Source of the DNA: a virus
Reading direction: 5' to 3' (one strand)
Length of the DNA stretch: 23,990 bases
IMG/VR virus record: IMGVR_UViG_3300032323_000502
Span: 1-23,990 of that record
Shown: in pieces, positions 1 through 4,845 of the stretch
How positions within the stretch are numbered: the first letter of the stretch is position 1
How the letters are laid out: each line of letters starts with the position of its first letter
Notes under the pieces: generated by a model
What the model was told of the DNA's origin: nothing
What the model saw: the letters and a program-made list of their open reading frames with translations, nothing else
Databases searched by the model: none
Made by a program: the position numbers and the translations under genes

Positions 1-66
1 AGGCAGGGATCGAACCTACGACCAATTGATTAACAGTCAACTGCACTACCGCTGTGCTACTTCGGA
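1..66 (-). tRNA. tRNA-Asn (GTT), 3' end cut by window
   Basis: Partial cloverleaf: acceptor 5' strand TCCGAAG, D-arm, anticodon loop CTGTTAA (GTT) and T-arm GTAGG/CCTGC are present. The acceptor 3' strand and CCA lie beyond base 1. A second Asn gene is at 3811. Confidence 0.9.
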
Positions 67-72
67 ATAAAA

Positions 73-149
73 TGGTGCGGATGGTGAGACTCGAACTCAC
101 AAAATTTGGCTTCTAAGACCAACACGTATACCAATTCCATCACATCCGC
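73..149 (-). tRNA. tRNA-Leu (TAG) with short variable loop
   Basis: Acceptor GCGGATG/CATCCGC, encoded CCA, anticodon loop CTTAGAA (TAG), T-arm GTGAG/CTCAC. The D-arm looks like that of Leu tRNAs, but the variable region is only about 5 nt where Leu tRNAs normally carry a long arm. Confidence 0.88.
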
Positions 150-166
150 ATGTTCTCTACTTATAA

Positions 167-243
<77 letters not shown>

Positions 244-251
244 AAATTCTC

Positions 252-326
252 TGGTGGTGACGAGTGGACTTGAACCACCAACCATTTCCGTATGAAGGAA
301 GTGCACTGCCATTGTGCTACGTCACC
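252..326 (-). tRNA. tRNA-Met (CAT), elongator or Ile2 type
   Basis: Acceptor GGTGACG/CGTCACC with encoded CCA; anticodon loop TTCATAC. One of three CAT tRNAs in the array. Sequence alone cannot tell Met from lysidine-modified Ile. Confidence 0.88.
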
Positions 327-336
327 GAAATACAAC

Positions 337-392
337 AGGATCCGCTTTGCTTTTTTCCAATAAAAAGGTTTTTGATTTGCGGTAAGGATCCT
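337..392 (-). repeat. Inverted-repeat spacer element E1
   Basis: A 56-bp element bounded by AGGATCC/GGATCCT, inserted between the GTTTT after the Pro/Met-side CCA and the next tRNA. On the minus strand it starts AGGATCC-TTACCGCAA and ends AAAGC-GGATCCT-GTTGTA. It closely matches the element at 3747-3805, with a different central hairpin. No D- or T-arm is seen. Confidence 0.6.
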
Positions 393-398
393 AAAACT

Positions 399-473
399 TG
401 GTGCCCCAGTACGGAATCGAACCGCATCACTCGCCTTACAAGAGCGAACCTCTACCATTAAGGATACAAGGGC
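399..473 (-). tRNA. tRNA-Thr (TGT)
   Basis: Acceptor GCCCTTG/CTGGGGC (one mismatch, one wobble), encoded CCA, anticodon stem TCGCT/GGCGA with loop CTTGTAA (TGT), T-arm GCGG. Confidence 0.9.
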
Positions 474-486
474 AAAATACAACAGG

Positions 487-546
487 ATAGTTTTTAGCTT
501 TTTTCAATTACAAGTTGAATGCTTTTATTTGCAGAACCTATCCTAA
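487..546 (-). repeat. Inverted-repeat spacer element E2 with anticodon-arm-like hairpin
   Basis: Bounded by AGGATAG/CTATCCT, with the family motif GTTCTGCAAA after the first stem strand and GTTGTA after the last. The centre is a 5-bp hairpin TTCAA/TTGAA around a 7-nt loop CTTGTAA, identical to the Thr(TGT) anticodon loop. D- and T-arms and CCA are absent, so this is tRNA-like at most. Confidence 0.55.
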
Positions 547-549
547 AAC

Positions 550-626
550 TGGTTGCGGAGTGCTGGAATCGAACCAACTACCTTCAGCTTATGAGACTGA
601 CGGGATAACCATTTCCCTAACCCGCA
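550..626 (-). tRNA. tRNA-Met (CAT), initiator-like
   Basis: Loop CTCATAA and the 3' end GCAACCA match initiator tRNAs, with position 72 an A. Position 1 is T and would pair with A72, unlike the bacterial C1:A72 mismatch, and the three G:C pairs of the initiator anticodon stem are missing. The amino-acid type is therefore tentative. Confidence 0.85.
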
Positions 627-632
627 ATAACT

Positions 633-708
633 TGGCGCCTCGTAGGGGTTTCGATCCCCTTACCTCAACAGTGACAGTGTTGCGCTCTCCCAATTGAGCT
701 AACGAAGC
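633..708 (-). tRNA. tRNA-Asp (GTC)
   Basis: Acceptor GCTTCGT/ACGAGGC, encoded GCCA, anticodon stem CAACA/TGTTG with loop CTGTCAC (GTC). The T-loop is ATCGAAA. A second Asp(GTC) gene is at 3974. Confidence 0.92.
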
Positions 709-840
709 ATGAATATGTGGCATTACGAACTTTAGCCGTCACTCTACGTGGTGACCGAATAGACCAACTGGCGTTGACCCGCACATGTAACACGCTTGAC
801 CCTATGTCAAGATTGACAGTCATAGCTAGTATGACCGAAC
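709..840 (-). other. Non-coding spacer with adjacent hairpins
   Basis: A 130-bp gap between the Tyr and Asp tRNAs with no complete tRNA. It holds two back-to-back hairpins at 805-818 (TGTCAA/TTGACA) and 819-835 (GTCATA/TATGAC), and a GTCAC/GTGAC hairpin further on. It may be tRNA debris or a processing signal; no function is recognised. Confidence 0.35.
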
Positions 841-926
841 TGGTGGAGGTGATAGGGATCGAACCTATTTGCTCCGAAGAGCGACGGATTTACAGTCCGC
901 TGCCATACCATTACGGCGGCACCTCC
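841..926 (-). tRNA. tRNA-Tyr (GTA)
   Basis: Class II tRNA: acceptor GGAGGTG/CACCTCC, CCA, anticodon stem GCGGA/TCCGT with loop CTGTAAA (GTA), long variable arm GCTC-TTCG-GAGC. Confidence 0.93.
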
Positions 927-1038
927 AAATTCTTATACAACTGACAACTCATTCGTTGCGCCACTCTCATTCGCAACCATTTCGCCCAGTATACGTTAGG
1001 GTTAGTGGTACGTAGTAATAGTTGTTACTTGCTAGTGA
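927..1038 (-). other. Non-coding spacer
   Basis: About 110 bp without a recognisable gene. A small TTGCG/CGCAA hairpin lies near 953-975. Nothing else can be supported. Confidence 0.3.
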
Positions 1039-1106
1039 CCATGTTGTCGGACTCGAACCGTTAGCTCACAGTGTTTTCGAGGCACTGCTTTCTCAACATC
1101 TACAAC
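1039..1106 (-). pseudogene. Degenerate tRNA-Ser-like (CGA)
   Basis: The T-loop TTCGAGT is flanked by only 3 bp (CGG/CCG). A 7-nt loop CTCGAAA (CGA) sits on an AGTGC/ACACT stem with the same closing C-A mismatch as the Ser(TGA) gene at 2683. A weak acceptor GTTGTAG/CGACAAC can be drawn. There is no CCA and no proper D-arm or variable arm. It looks like a decayed Ser tRNA. Confidence 0.45.
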
Positions 1107-1128
1107 GAATTGTCATGTGTATAAAAAC

Positions 1129-1204
1129 TGGTACACGATACGGGAATCGAACCCGTCTTACCAACGTGAAAGGCTGGTGTCCTAAACCGATAGACGAATC
1201 GTGC
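1129..1204 (-). tRNA. tRNA-Glu (TTC)
   Basis: Acceptor GCACGAT/ATCGTGT, CCA, anticodon stem CCAGC/GTTGG with loop CTTTCAC (TTC), T-arm ACGGG/CCCGT. The promoter at 1228-1256 lies directly upstream. Confidence 0.92.
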
Positions 1205-1227
1205 ATTTCCTAATCAACTAAGACATT

Positions 1228-1256
1228 ATTATACATCAAGTAAGAATAAAAGTCAA
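1228..1256 (-). promoter_or_regulatory. Sigma70-type promoter inside the tRNA array
   Basis: Minus strand: TTGACT, 17 nt, TATAAT. This is a full consensus -10 and near-perfect -35. It would start transcription just upstream of the Glu tRNA and drive the distal array. The spacer TTTATTCTTACTTGATG is nearly identical to that of the promoters at 4846 and 4945. Confidence 0.85.
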
Positions 1257-1265
1257 CAAGTATCT

Positions 1266-1342
1266 TGGAGTGCGTGACAGGATTTGAACCTGCATGATAC
1301 GGATTTGCAATCCGCTGCCTAACCTTTCAGCTACACACGCAC
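1266..1342 (-). tRNA. tRNA-Cys (GCA)
   Basis: Acceptor GTGCGTG/CACGCAC, discriminator T, encoded CCA, loop TTGCAAA (GCA) on GCGGA/TCCGT, T-arm GCAGG/CCTGT. Confidence 0.93.
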
Positions 1343-1350
1343 ATAAAAAC

Positions 1351-1425
1351 TGGTGGGCTGAGAGAGAATTGAACTCTCACTCGACCGATTATGAGTCGGC
1401 TGCTTTACCATTAAGCTATCAGCCC
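1351..1425 (-). tRNA. tRNA-Met (CAT)
   Basis: Acceptor GGGCTGA/TCAGCCC, CCA, loop CTCATAA on GCCGA/TCGGT, T-arm GAGAG/CTCTC. It could be elongator Met or Ile2 (lysidine). Confidence 0.9.
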
Positions 1426-1431
1426 AACATC

Positions 1432-1507
1432 TGGCGTCCCGTGAGAGATTCGAACTCCCGACCTGTGGTGTAGAAGACCATTGCTCTATCCACTGAGCTA
1501 ACGGGAC
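1432..1507 (-). tRNA. tRNA-Arg (TCT)
   Basis: Acceptor GTCCCGT/ACGGGAC, GCCA, loop CTTCTAC (TCT) on ATGGT/ACCAC, T-arm GGGAG/CTCTC. Confidence 0.93.
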
Positions 1508-1513
1508 ATTAAC

Positions 1514-1590
1514 TGGTACGGATGGTGGGACTCGAACCCACAGAACTCGGATTTTAAGTCCGATACCTATACCAATTCGGTTACATCCGC
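1514..1590 (-). tRNA. tRNA-Leu (TAA) with short variable loop
   Basis: Acceptor GCGGATG/CATCCGT, CCA, loop CTTAAAA (TAA) on TCGGA/TCCGA, T-arm GTGGG/CCCAC. The variable region is only 5 nt (GTTCT). Confidence 0.9.
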
Positions 1591-1599
1591 ATTAAATTC

Positions 1600-1676
1600 T
1601 GGTGCCGAAGGTGGGACTCGAACCCACAGAATCTTGATTTTGAGTCAAGCACGTATACCAATTCCATCACTTCGGC
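1600..1676 (-). tRNA. tRNA-Leu (CAA) with short variable loop
   Basis: Acceptor GCCGAAG/CTTCGGC, CCA, loop CTCAAAA (CAA) on CTTGA/TCAAG, T-arm GTGGG/CCCAC. Its body is close to the other two Leu genes, and its variable loop is also 5 nt (ATTCT). Confidence 0.9.
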
Positions 1677-1780
1677 ATGGCTCCGTCTTGCTCTTTGCTT
1701 TATCTCGTCAGGGGAGAACCACAAAGAACTATTTTAACTCGGGAGAACGGAAGCACCGAGATTAGTCGTCGACACAACAT
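1677..1780 (-). other. Non-coding spacer
   Basis: About 100 bp with a CTCGG/CCGAG hairpin but no recognisable tRNA or RBS-led reading frame. It may be tRNA remnant. Confidence 0.3.
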
Positions 1781-1869
1781 TGGCGGAGAGTGTGGGAATC
1801 GAACCCACTCACCGTATCACTACGATGACAGATTAGCAATCTGCTGCATTACCATCCTGCCCACTCTCC
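1781..1869 (-). tRNA. tRNA-Ser (GCT)
   Basis: Class II tRNA: acceptor GGAGAGT/ACTCTCC, GCCA, loop TTGCTAA (GCT) on GCAGA/TCTGT, long variable region, T-arm GTGGG/CCCAC. It begins 5 nt after the metallophosphoesterase stop codon. Confidence 0.92.
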
Positions 1870-1874
1870 ATAAC

Positions 1875-2456
1875 TTACATGGTTGGTCCATTACCATTCT
1901 TGAAACCAACCTCACCACCTTCGTCCTTGATTCTTTGAATCACGTCTTCAAACAAGATGGGTCTGAAATCTGTTTGTTCAACGCAAACGCAGTGGTAACG
2001 TGGATCAATAACTGGTGTAGCACCAGCATGCTTTTGAATCATAACACGATTAGTATGCAAGTGACCATGAATGTTAACACCGAAGCGACCCAATGAATCT
2101 GGGTGCAACGGAATATGACTCAAGATCATTCCATTCATTACGTGATATGCACGCAACTCTCTAAAGTGTTGACGGTATTCGTCATCACGAAAGATGTCAT
2201 GGTTACCACGAATCAAAACCTTATCACCATTCAACCTACGCATAATCCCTAAAGACTTGCGGTTAATAACAACGTCACCTAAGTGGTAAACCTTGTCAGT
2301 TGGCTTTACAGTTTCGTTCCACATCTTAACCATGGCTTCATCCATTTCTTCTGGATCAGTCCATGGGCGAATCTTTGTCACACCATCATCACGAGTGAAT
2401 CTGCATACACCAGCGTGACCAAAGTGTGTATCACTAACTAAAAATACACTTGGCAT
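1875..2456 (-). CDS. Calcineurin-like metallophosphoesterase
   Basis: A 193-residue cytoplasmic phosphoesterase. The family signature is complete: D-T-H near residue 9 (SDTHFGH), GD about residue 60 (LGDVV), GNHD about residue 84, a lone His in the SHIPLHP segment, and GHLH (NIHGHLHTN) near the centre. Together these build a two-metal site for cleaving phosphomonoesters or diesters. I chose the second in-frame ATG because AGGAG lies 6 nt upstream of it and directly abuts the first ATG (2462). The gene sits alone within the tRNA array, between Ser(AGA) and Ser(GCT), so it is probably co-transcribed with the tRNAs. The family fold is clear; its substrate (RNA end, nucleotide or other) cannot be read from sequence. 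Confidence 0.9.
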   Translation of the reverse strand: MPSVFLVSDTHFGHAGVCRFTRDDGVTKIRPWTDPEEMDEAMVKMWNETVKPTDKVYHLGDVVINRKSLGIMRRLNGDKVLIRGNHDIFRDDEYRQHFRELRAYHVMNGMILSHIPLHPDSLGRFGVNIHGHLHTNRVMIQKHAGATPVIDPRYHCVCVEQTDFRPILFEDVIQRIKDEGGEVGFKNGNGPTM

Positions 2457-2474
2457 ATACATCTCCTATAAAAT

Positions 2475-2564
2475 TGGCGGAAGTAGTAGGATTTGAACCC
2501 ACGAACCCTTTCGGGTTGACTGCTTTCTAGACAGTTGCCATAAACCAGACTCGACCATACTTCC
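2475..2564 (-). tRNA. tRNA-Ser (AGA)
   Basis: Class II tRNA: acceptor GGAAGTA/TACTTCC, GCCA, variable arm AACCC-GAAA-GGGTT, Ser-type D-arm. The anticodon stem ACTGT/GCAGT encloses CTAGAAA, giving anticodon AGA, unusual because A34 is rare in bacterial Ser tRNAs. Confidence 0.82.
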
Positions 2565-2574
2565 ATTGAACAAC

Positions 2575-2676
2575 AGGTTAGTTTGATTGCCACCGTGGCA
2601 CATCACCAGAATGCCTTTCGGCTGGTTGGTAATGCTGGAATCGAACCAGCTAATTTTGTTTTGCAGAACCTAACCT
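2575..2676 (-). tRNA. Circularly permuted tRNA-like gene (element E3)
   Basis: Read on the minus strand: outer stem strand AGGTTAG; GTTCTGCAAA family motif; T-arm GCTGG-TTCGATT-CCAGC; acceptor 3' strand ATTACCA, A, CCA; a linker hairpin GCC-GAAA-GGC; then acceptor 5' strand TGGTGAT; GT; D-arm GCCA-CGGT-GGCA; and the outer strand CTAACCT. TGGTGAT pairs with ATTACCA over all 7 positions (one G-T). The 3' half therefore precedes the 5' half. No anticodon can be assigned without knowing where the halves join. Confidence 0.55.
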
Positions 2677-2682
2677 AAAACT

Positions 2683-2774
2683 TGGCGGAGAGCAGAGGAG
2701 TCGAACCCCATCCCATTTCTGAGAACCGTGTTTTCAAGGCACGTCGCAGGACCAACCCCGCTGCATTACTCTCC
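2683..2774 (-). tRNA. tRNA-Ser (TGA)
   Basis: Class II tRNA: acceptor GGAGAGT/GCTCTCC, GCCA, loop CTTGAAA (TGA) on CGTGC/ACACG with a closing C-A mismatch, variable region with TTCTC/GGGAT pairing. Confidence 0.87.
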
Positions 2775-2780
2775 ATAATT

Positions 2781-2857
2781 TGGCGTCCCCCACAGGACTC
2801 GAACCTGCATCACCCAGCTTCGTAGACTAGTACATTATCCAGTTATGCTAAAGGGAC
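2781..2857 (-). tRNA. tRNA-Arg (ACG)
   Basis: Acceptor GTCCCTT/GGGGGAC, GCCA, loop CTACGAA (ACG) on CTAGT/GCTGG, T-arm GCAGG/CCTGT. Confidence 0.9.
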
Positions 2858-2867
2858 ATAAAACATC

Positions 2868-2967
2868 AGAATAGTTTGTTTGCAGTGGGATTTGAACCCA
2901 CAATCGTTTCTTTTGAAGAGAAATTGTCAACCATTGACAGTGCATTAATTTTTGCTGTAACTATTCT
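2868..2967 (-). tRNA. tRNA-Glu-like (TTC) nested in spacer element E6
   Basis: Inside an AGAATAG/CTATTCT outer stem lies a tRNA body: D-arm GTCA/TGAC, anticodon stem TTTCT/AGAAA with loop CTTCAAA (TTC), and T-arm GTGGG-TTCAAAT-CCCAC. Only 4 bp (TGCA/TGCA) of an acceptor remain and there is no CCA. The stretch after the first stem strand (TTACAGCAAA) matches the spacer-element family. It may be a pseudo-tRNA or a tRNA with an unusual split acceptor. Confidence 0.5.
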
Positions 2968-2973
2968 AAAACT

Positions 2974-3048
2974 TGGTACCTCGTGACGGGATTGAACCGC
3001 CGACCTTCTCCTTGTAAGGGAGTCACTCTACCGCTGAGTTAACGAGGC
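2974..3048 (-). tRNA. tRNA-Val (TAC)
   Basis: Acceptor GCCTCGT/ACGAGGT, CCA, loop CTTACAA (TAC) on ACTCC/GGAGA, T-arm GGCGG/CCGTC. Confidence 0.92.
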
Positions 3049-3055
3049 ATAAAAT

Positions 3056-3183
3056 TGGTGGGGACTGCGGGATTCGAACCACGCACAAGAACTTTTACAG
3101 AGTTGAGCTTTAGTATTGCGGAAACAATTCTACAGACAGAATTGATTTTTTGCTATGCTATGCTACCATTACATCAAGTCCCC
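3056..3183 (-). tRNA. Oversized tRNA-like gene (GTA-like loop) with internal insertion
   Basis: 128 nt with acceptor GGGGACT/AGTCCCC (7 perfect pairs), CCA, D-arm ATGT/GCAT, and T-arm GCG-GG/CC-CGC with one bulged T. Between the D-arm and a 4-bp anticodon-like arm AACT/AGTT (loop CTGTAAA) lies an extra segment of about 50 nt. That segment has hairpin CAATTCT/AGAATTG followed by TTTCCGCAATACTAA, like the start of the spacer elements. If the insert is retained this is probably not a normal tRNA. Confidence 0.5.
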
Positions 3184-3329
3184 ATTTTTCTGAAACACAC
3201 TTATCGGAATTGAACCGATGACCAGAAGGCAATGCACATCCAGCTATGCTCCACATAAACGCTTAGCCTCAGCGTCAGTATGCTTCAGAAAAATGACACA
3301 CAACTTATCACATTGTACTCCGTGTGTCA
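3183..3329 (-). pseudogene. tRNA remnant (possibly Arg TCT) within competing stems
   Basis: A T-arm ATCGG-TTCAATT-CCGAT (3203-3219) and a D-arm GCAT/GTGC are recognisable. Between them only 14 nt remain, including CTTCT, as if the 3' half of an Arg(TCT)-type anticodon arm were deleted. There is no matching acceptor and no CCA. A perfect 12-bp helix joins 3183-3194 to 3284-3295, and an 8-bp helix joins 3294-3301 to 3322-3329. Confidence 0.4.
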
Positions 3330-3338
3330 GGGAGAGTT

Positions 3339-3413
3339 TGGTGGACCGTGGGAGAATCGAACTCCCAACTGTGCCTTGCAAGGGCACTGTGTTCCCAGTT
3401 ATACCAACAGCCC
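3339..3413 (-). tRNA. tRNA-Ala (TGC)
   Basis: Acceptor GGGCTGT/ACGGTCC (two wobbles), CCA, loop CTTGCAA (TGC) on GTGCC/GGCAC, T-arm GGGAG/CTCCC. A second Ala(TGC) gene is at 3663. Confidence 0.9.
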
Positions 3414-3419
3414 ATAAGA

Positions 3420-3495
3420 TGGTCTCCGTAGAAGGATTCGAACCTTCACCACACCGCCCCAAACGGTGTACGCAACCTGATAACGCTTTACAGAG
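3420..3495 (-). tRNA. tRNA-Pro (TGG), second copy
   Basis: Acceptor CTCTGTA/TACGGAG, CCA, loop TTTGGGG (TGG) on CACCG/CGGTG. It diverges from the Pro gene at 167, so it is not a recent duplicate. Confidence 0.88.
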
Positions 3496-3502
3496 ATAAA
3501 CT

Positions 3503-3577
3503 TGGTACTGCGTATGGGTAACGATCCCATCTAGTCACCTTGAAAGGGTGATGACCTCACCTGAAGTCGAACGCAGT
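3503..3577 (-). tRNA. tRNA-Glu (TTC), second copy
   Basis: Acceptor ACTGCGT/ACGCAGT, CCA, loop CTTTCAA (TTC) on TCACC/GGTGA. The T-loop ATCGTTA lacks the usual T54. Confidence 0.85.
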
Positions 3578-3662
3578 GTAAATTAGTGGAAGTTCCGATA
3601 GCACCCATCGTCACTAACAACCGTTGAGAAGCCATGCATCAAAACAAGACTTCTATTTGCTC
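3578..3662 (-). other. Non-coding spacer with hairpins
   Basis: 85 bp with a TTAGTG/CACTAA stem enclosing CGAT/ATCG, and an AGAAG/CTTCT stem. No tRNA or coding sequence is recognised. Confidence 0.3.
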
Positions 3663-3737
3663 TGGTGGAGACCGTCGGTATCGAACCGATCTAGACAGCA
3701 ACCTTGCAAGGGTTACCCGTAGCCCTCTACTGCCCCC
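3663..3737 (-). tRNA. tRNA-Ala (TGC), second copy
   Basis: Acceptor GGGGGCA/GGTCTCC (G-T pairs and one mismatch), CCA, loop CTTGCAA (TGC) on TAACC/GGTTG. The weaker acceptor suggests partial decay. Confidence 0.83.
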
Positions 3738-3746
3738 AAATACAAC

Positions 3747-3805
3747 AGGATCCGCTTTCTTTTCAAGATAATGGTTTGAAATTTTTGAATTGCGGTAAGG
3801 ATCCT
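3747..3805 (-). repeat. Inverted-repeat spacer element E5
   Basis: AGGATCC/GGATCCT ends. The sequence after the first strand (TTACCGCAA) and before the last (GAAAAGAAAGC) matches E1 at 337-392. The central hairpin is TTTCAA/TTGAAA with a 9-nt loop. It is flanked by GTTTT and GTTGTA like the other members. Confidence 0.6.
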
Positions 3806-3810
3806 AAAAC

Positions 3811-3889
3811 TGGCTCCGTGTGTGAGGATCGAACTCACCTAATCATTGATTAACAGTCAAGCCCTTGCACCATGCTTGGGTTTCACGGA
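3811..3889 (-). tRNA. tRNA-Asn (GTT), second copy
   Basis: Acceptor TCCGTGA/ACACGGA with one A-A mismatch, GCCA, loop CTGTTAA (GTT) on a 4-bp TTGA/TCAA stem, large D-arm. Probably functional but imperfect. Confidence 0.82.
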
Positions 3890-3902
3890 ATAGAAATATA
3901 AC

Positions 3903-3968
3903 AGGAATGTTTTGACGAACATGTCAAATTAAAAGTTTGGTGTTCTTAAAAGTTGCTGAACCATTCCT
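3903..3968 (-). repeat. Inverted-repeat spacer element E4, tRNA-like
   Basis: AGGAATG/CATTCCT ends with the family motif GTTCAGCAA. Inside, GTTC/GAAC could be a D-stem, CAAA-CTTTTAA-TTTG an anticodon-like hairpin (TTT), and GAC-ATGTTC-GTC a small third hairpin. There is no CCA. It is the most tRNA-like of the short elements but still non-canonical. Confidence 0.5.
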
Positions 3969-3973
3969 AAAAC

Positions 3974-4048
3974 TGGCGATGCGTGGGAGAATCGAACTCC
4001 CGTCTTCGGATAGACAATCCGAGATAATAACCATTATATGAACGCACC
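3974..4048 (-). tRNA. tRNA-Asp (GTC), second copy
   Basis: Acceptor GGTGCGT/ACGCATC, GCCA, loop TTGTCTA (GTC) on TCGGA/TCCGA, T-arm GGGAG/CTCCC. Confidence 0.87.
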
Positions 4049-4054
4049 GTAACT

Positions 4055-4128
4055 TGGTCCTCTCGACAAGAATTGAACTTGTAATAAACGCTTATCAAGC
4101 GTACGTTATACCATTTAACTACAAGAGG
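4055..4128 (-). tRNA. tRNA-Ile (GAT)
   Basis: Acceptor CCTCTTG/CGAGAGG, CCA, loop TTGATAA (GAT) on ACGC/GCGT, T-arm ACAAG/CTTGT. Confidence 0.9.
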
Positions 4129-4138
4129 ATAATCTTTT

Positions 4139-4214
4139 TGGTGCCTCCTACTGGTATCGAACCAGTCTCTTCGGATTTTCAGTCCGACGCTTTCACCTGA
4201 TTAGCTTAAGAGGC
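4139..4214 (-). tRNA. tRNA-Phe (GAA)
   Basis: Acceptor GCCTCTT/AGGAGGC, CCA, loop CTGAAAA (GAA) on TCGGA/TCCGA, T-arm ACTGG/CCAGT. Confidence 0.92.
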
Positions 4215-4227
4215 ATACAATTTTCTT

Positions 4228-4302
4228 TGGGGTGAATAATGGGTTACGATCCCATACTACAACTTTCACAGAGTTGGGTGCTACCACTACACTATACTCA
4301 CC
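4228..4302 (-). tRNA. tRNA-His (GTG) with G-1 and leader/trailer helix
   Basis: Acceptor GTGAGTA/TATTCAC, discriminator C73 opposite an encoded G at -1 (the His hallmark), CCA, loop CTGTGAA (GTG) on CAACT/AGTTG. The acceptor helix continues outward: 5' leader TTTTCTTTGG pairs fully with CCAAAGAAAA at the 3' end, covering the CCA. Confidence 0.9.
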
Positions 4303-4313
4303 CCAAAGAAAAC

Positions 4314-4390
4314 TGGTGGGTCTGCTCGGATTCGAACCGAGAGTCTTACTGGTTAAAAGCCAGATGTTTTCGCCGTTAAACTACAAACCC
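4314..4390 (-). tRNA. tRNA-Lys (TTT)
   Basis: Acceptor GGGTTTG/CAGACCC, CCA, loop CTTTTAA (TTT) on TCTGG/CCAGT, T-arm CTCGG/CCGAG. Confidence 0.92.
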
Positions 4391-4394
4391 GTAT

Positions 4395-4470
4395 TGGTCC
4401 ACTCGCTGAGATTCGAACTCAGACCTCGATGATTAAGAGTCATGTACGCTACCATTAACGCCACGAGTGG
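4395..4470 (-). tRNA. tRNA-Lys (CTT)
   Basis: Acceptor CCACTCG/CGAGTGG, CCA, loop CTCTTAA (CTT) on ATGA/TCAT, T-arm CTGAG/CTCAG. Confidence 0.9.
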
Positions 4471-4480
4471 GTTGTCGTAA

Positions 4481-4552
4481 TTATTTGATTTTACGTGCCA
4501 ACCCAAGACCAATACGGGATCTTGAGCGACACTACTGTTTACCAGTTTTCAT
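4481..4552 (-). other. Shine-Dalgarno-led mini-ORF with in-frame TAG
   Basis: AAGGAG lies 6 nt upstream of ATG and encodes MKTGKQ, then TAG, then a 16-residue basic stretch (C-R-S-R-S-R-I-G-L-G and on) to TAA. It could be a 6-aa leader peptide, a small basic protein broken by a stop, or a readthrough product. No amber-suppressor (CTA) tRNA was seen in the window. It lies between the Gln and Lys(CTT) tRNAs. Confidence 0.3.
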
Positions 4553-4575
4553 GTCGTTCTCCTTGAACATTGTTA

Positions 4576-4659
4576 CCATATTGAATCACACTAAAAGGGA
4601 TCTAACGCCATACCCTCTACAGGGAGACGCTAAAAGAGATCTAATGCAATTCAATATGG
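4576..4659 (-). repeat. Inverted-repeat hairpin trailing tRNA-Gln
   Basis: An 11-bp perfect inverted repeat CCATATTGAAT/ATTCAATATGG whose first bases are the CCA of tRNA-Gln. Inside are two imperfect direct repeats of about 18 nt (CTAAAAGGGATCTAACGC-like) and a CCCT/AGGG hairpin. It could act as a processing or pausing structure. Confidence 0.55.
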
Positions 4660-4730
4660 CACCCGAGGTAGGAATCGAACCTACAATATCAGAGTCAAAG
4701 TCTGGTGTGTTACCACTACACTACTCGGGA
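4657..4730 (-). tRNA. tRNA-Gln (TTG)
   Basis: Acceptor TCCCGAG/CTCGGGT, GCCA, loop CTTTGAC (TTG) on CCAGA/TCTGA, T-arm GTAGG/CCTAC. It is the promoter-proximal tRNA of the array. Confidence 0.92.
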
Positions 4731-4734
4731 ACAT

Positions 4735-4772
4735 ACGGTCATCAGCACCAGCGAACTAACACTGATGACCGT
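4735..4772 (-). other. Leader hairpin of the tRNA transcript
   Basis: A perfect 11-bp stem ACGGTCATCAG/CTGATGACCGT with a 16-nt loop lies just upstream of tRNA-Gln and downstream of the 4846 promoter. It would form at the 5' part of the tRNA precursor. There is no T-tract, so it is not a typical terminator. Confidence 0.5.
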
Positions 4773-4845
4773 CTTAAATACAGAATCCCAAATTTTTAAG
4801 GAACATTTCGAAGTAACGCTAAAGAGCATCAACTTCAGAACTCTT

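Noticed and set aside
264-1213. Plus-strand frames of 60-75 codons across the tRNA array
   Set aside because: They run through tRNA genes on the opposite strand, have no ribosome sites and read like tRNA complements.
1677-2096. 139-codon plus-strand frame
   Set aside because: It crosses tRNA-Ser and the antisense of the metallophosphoesterase, whose motifs on the minus strand are complete.
3218-3499. Plus- and minus-strand frames over 3218-3499
   Set aside because: The region is occupied by tRNA-Ala, tRNA-Pro and a tRNA remnant.
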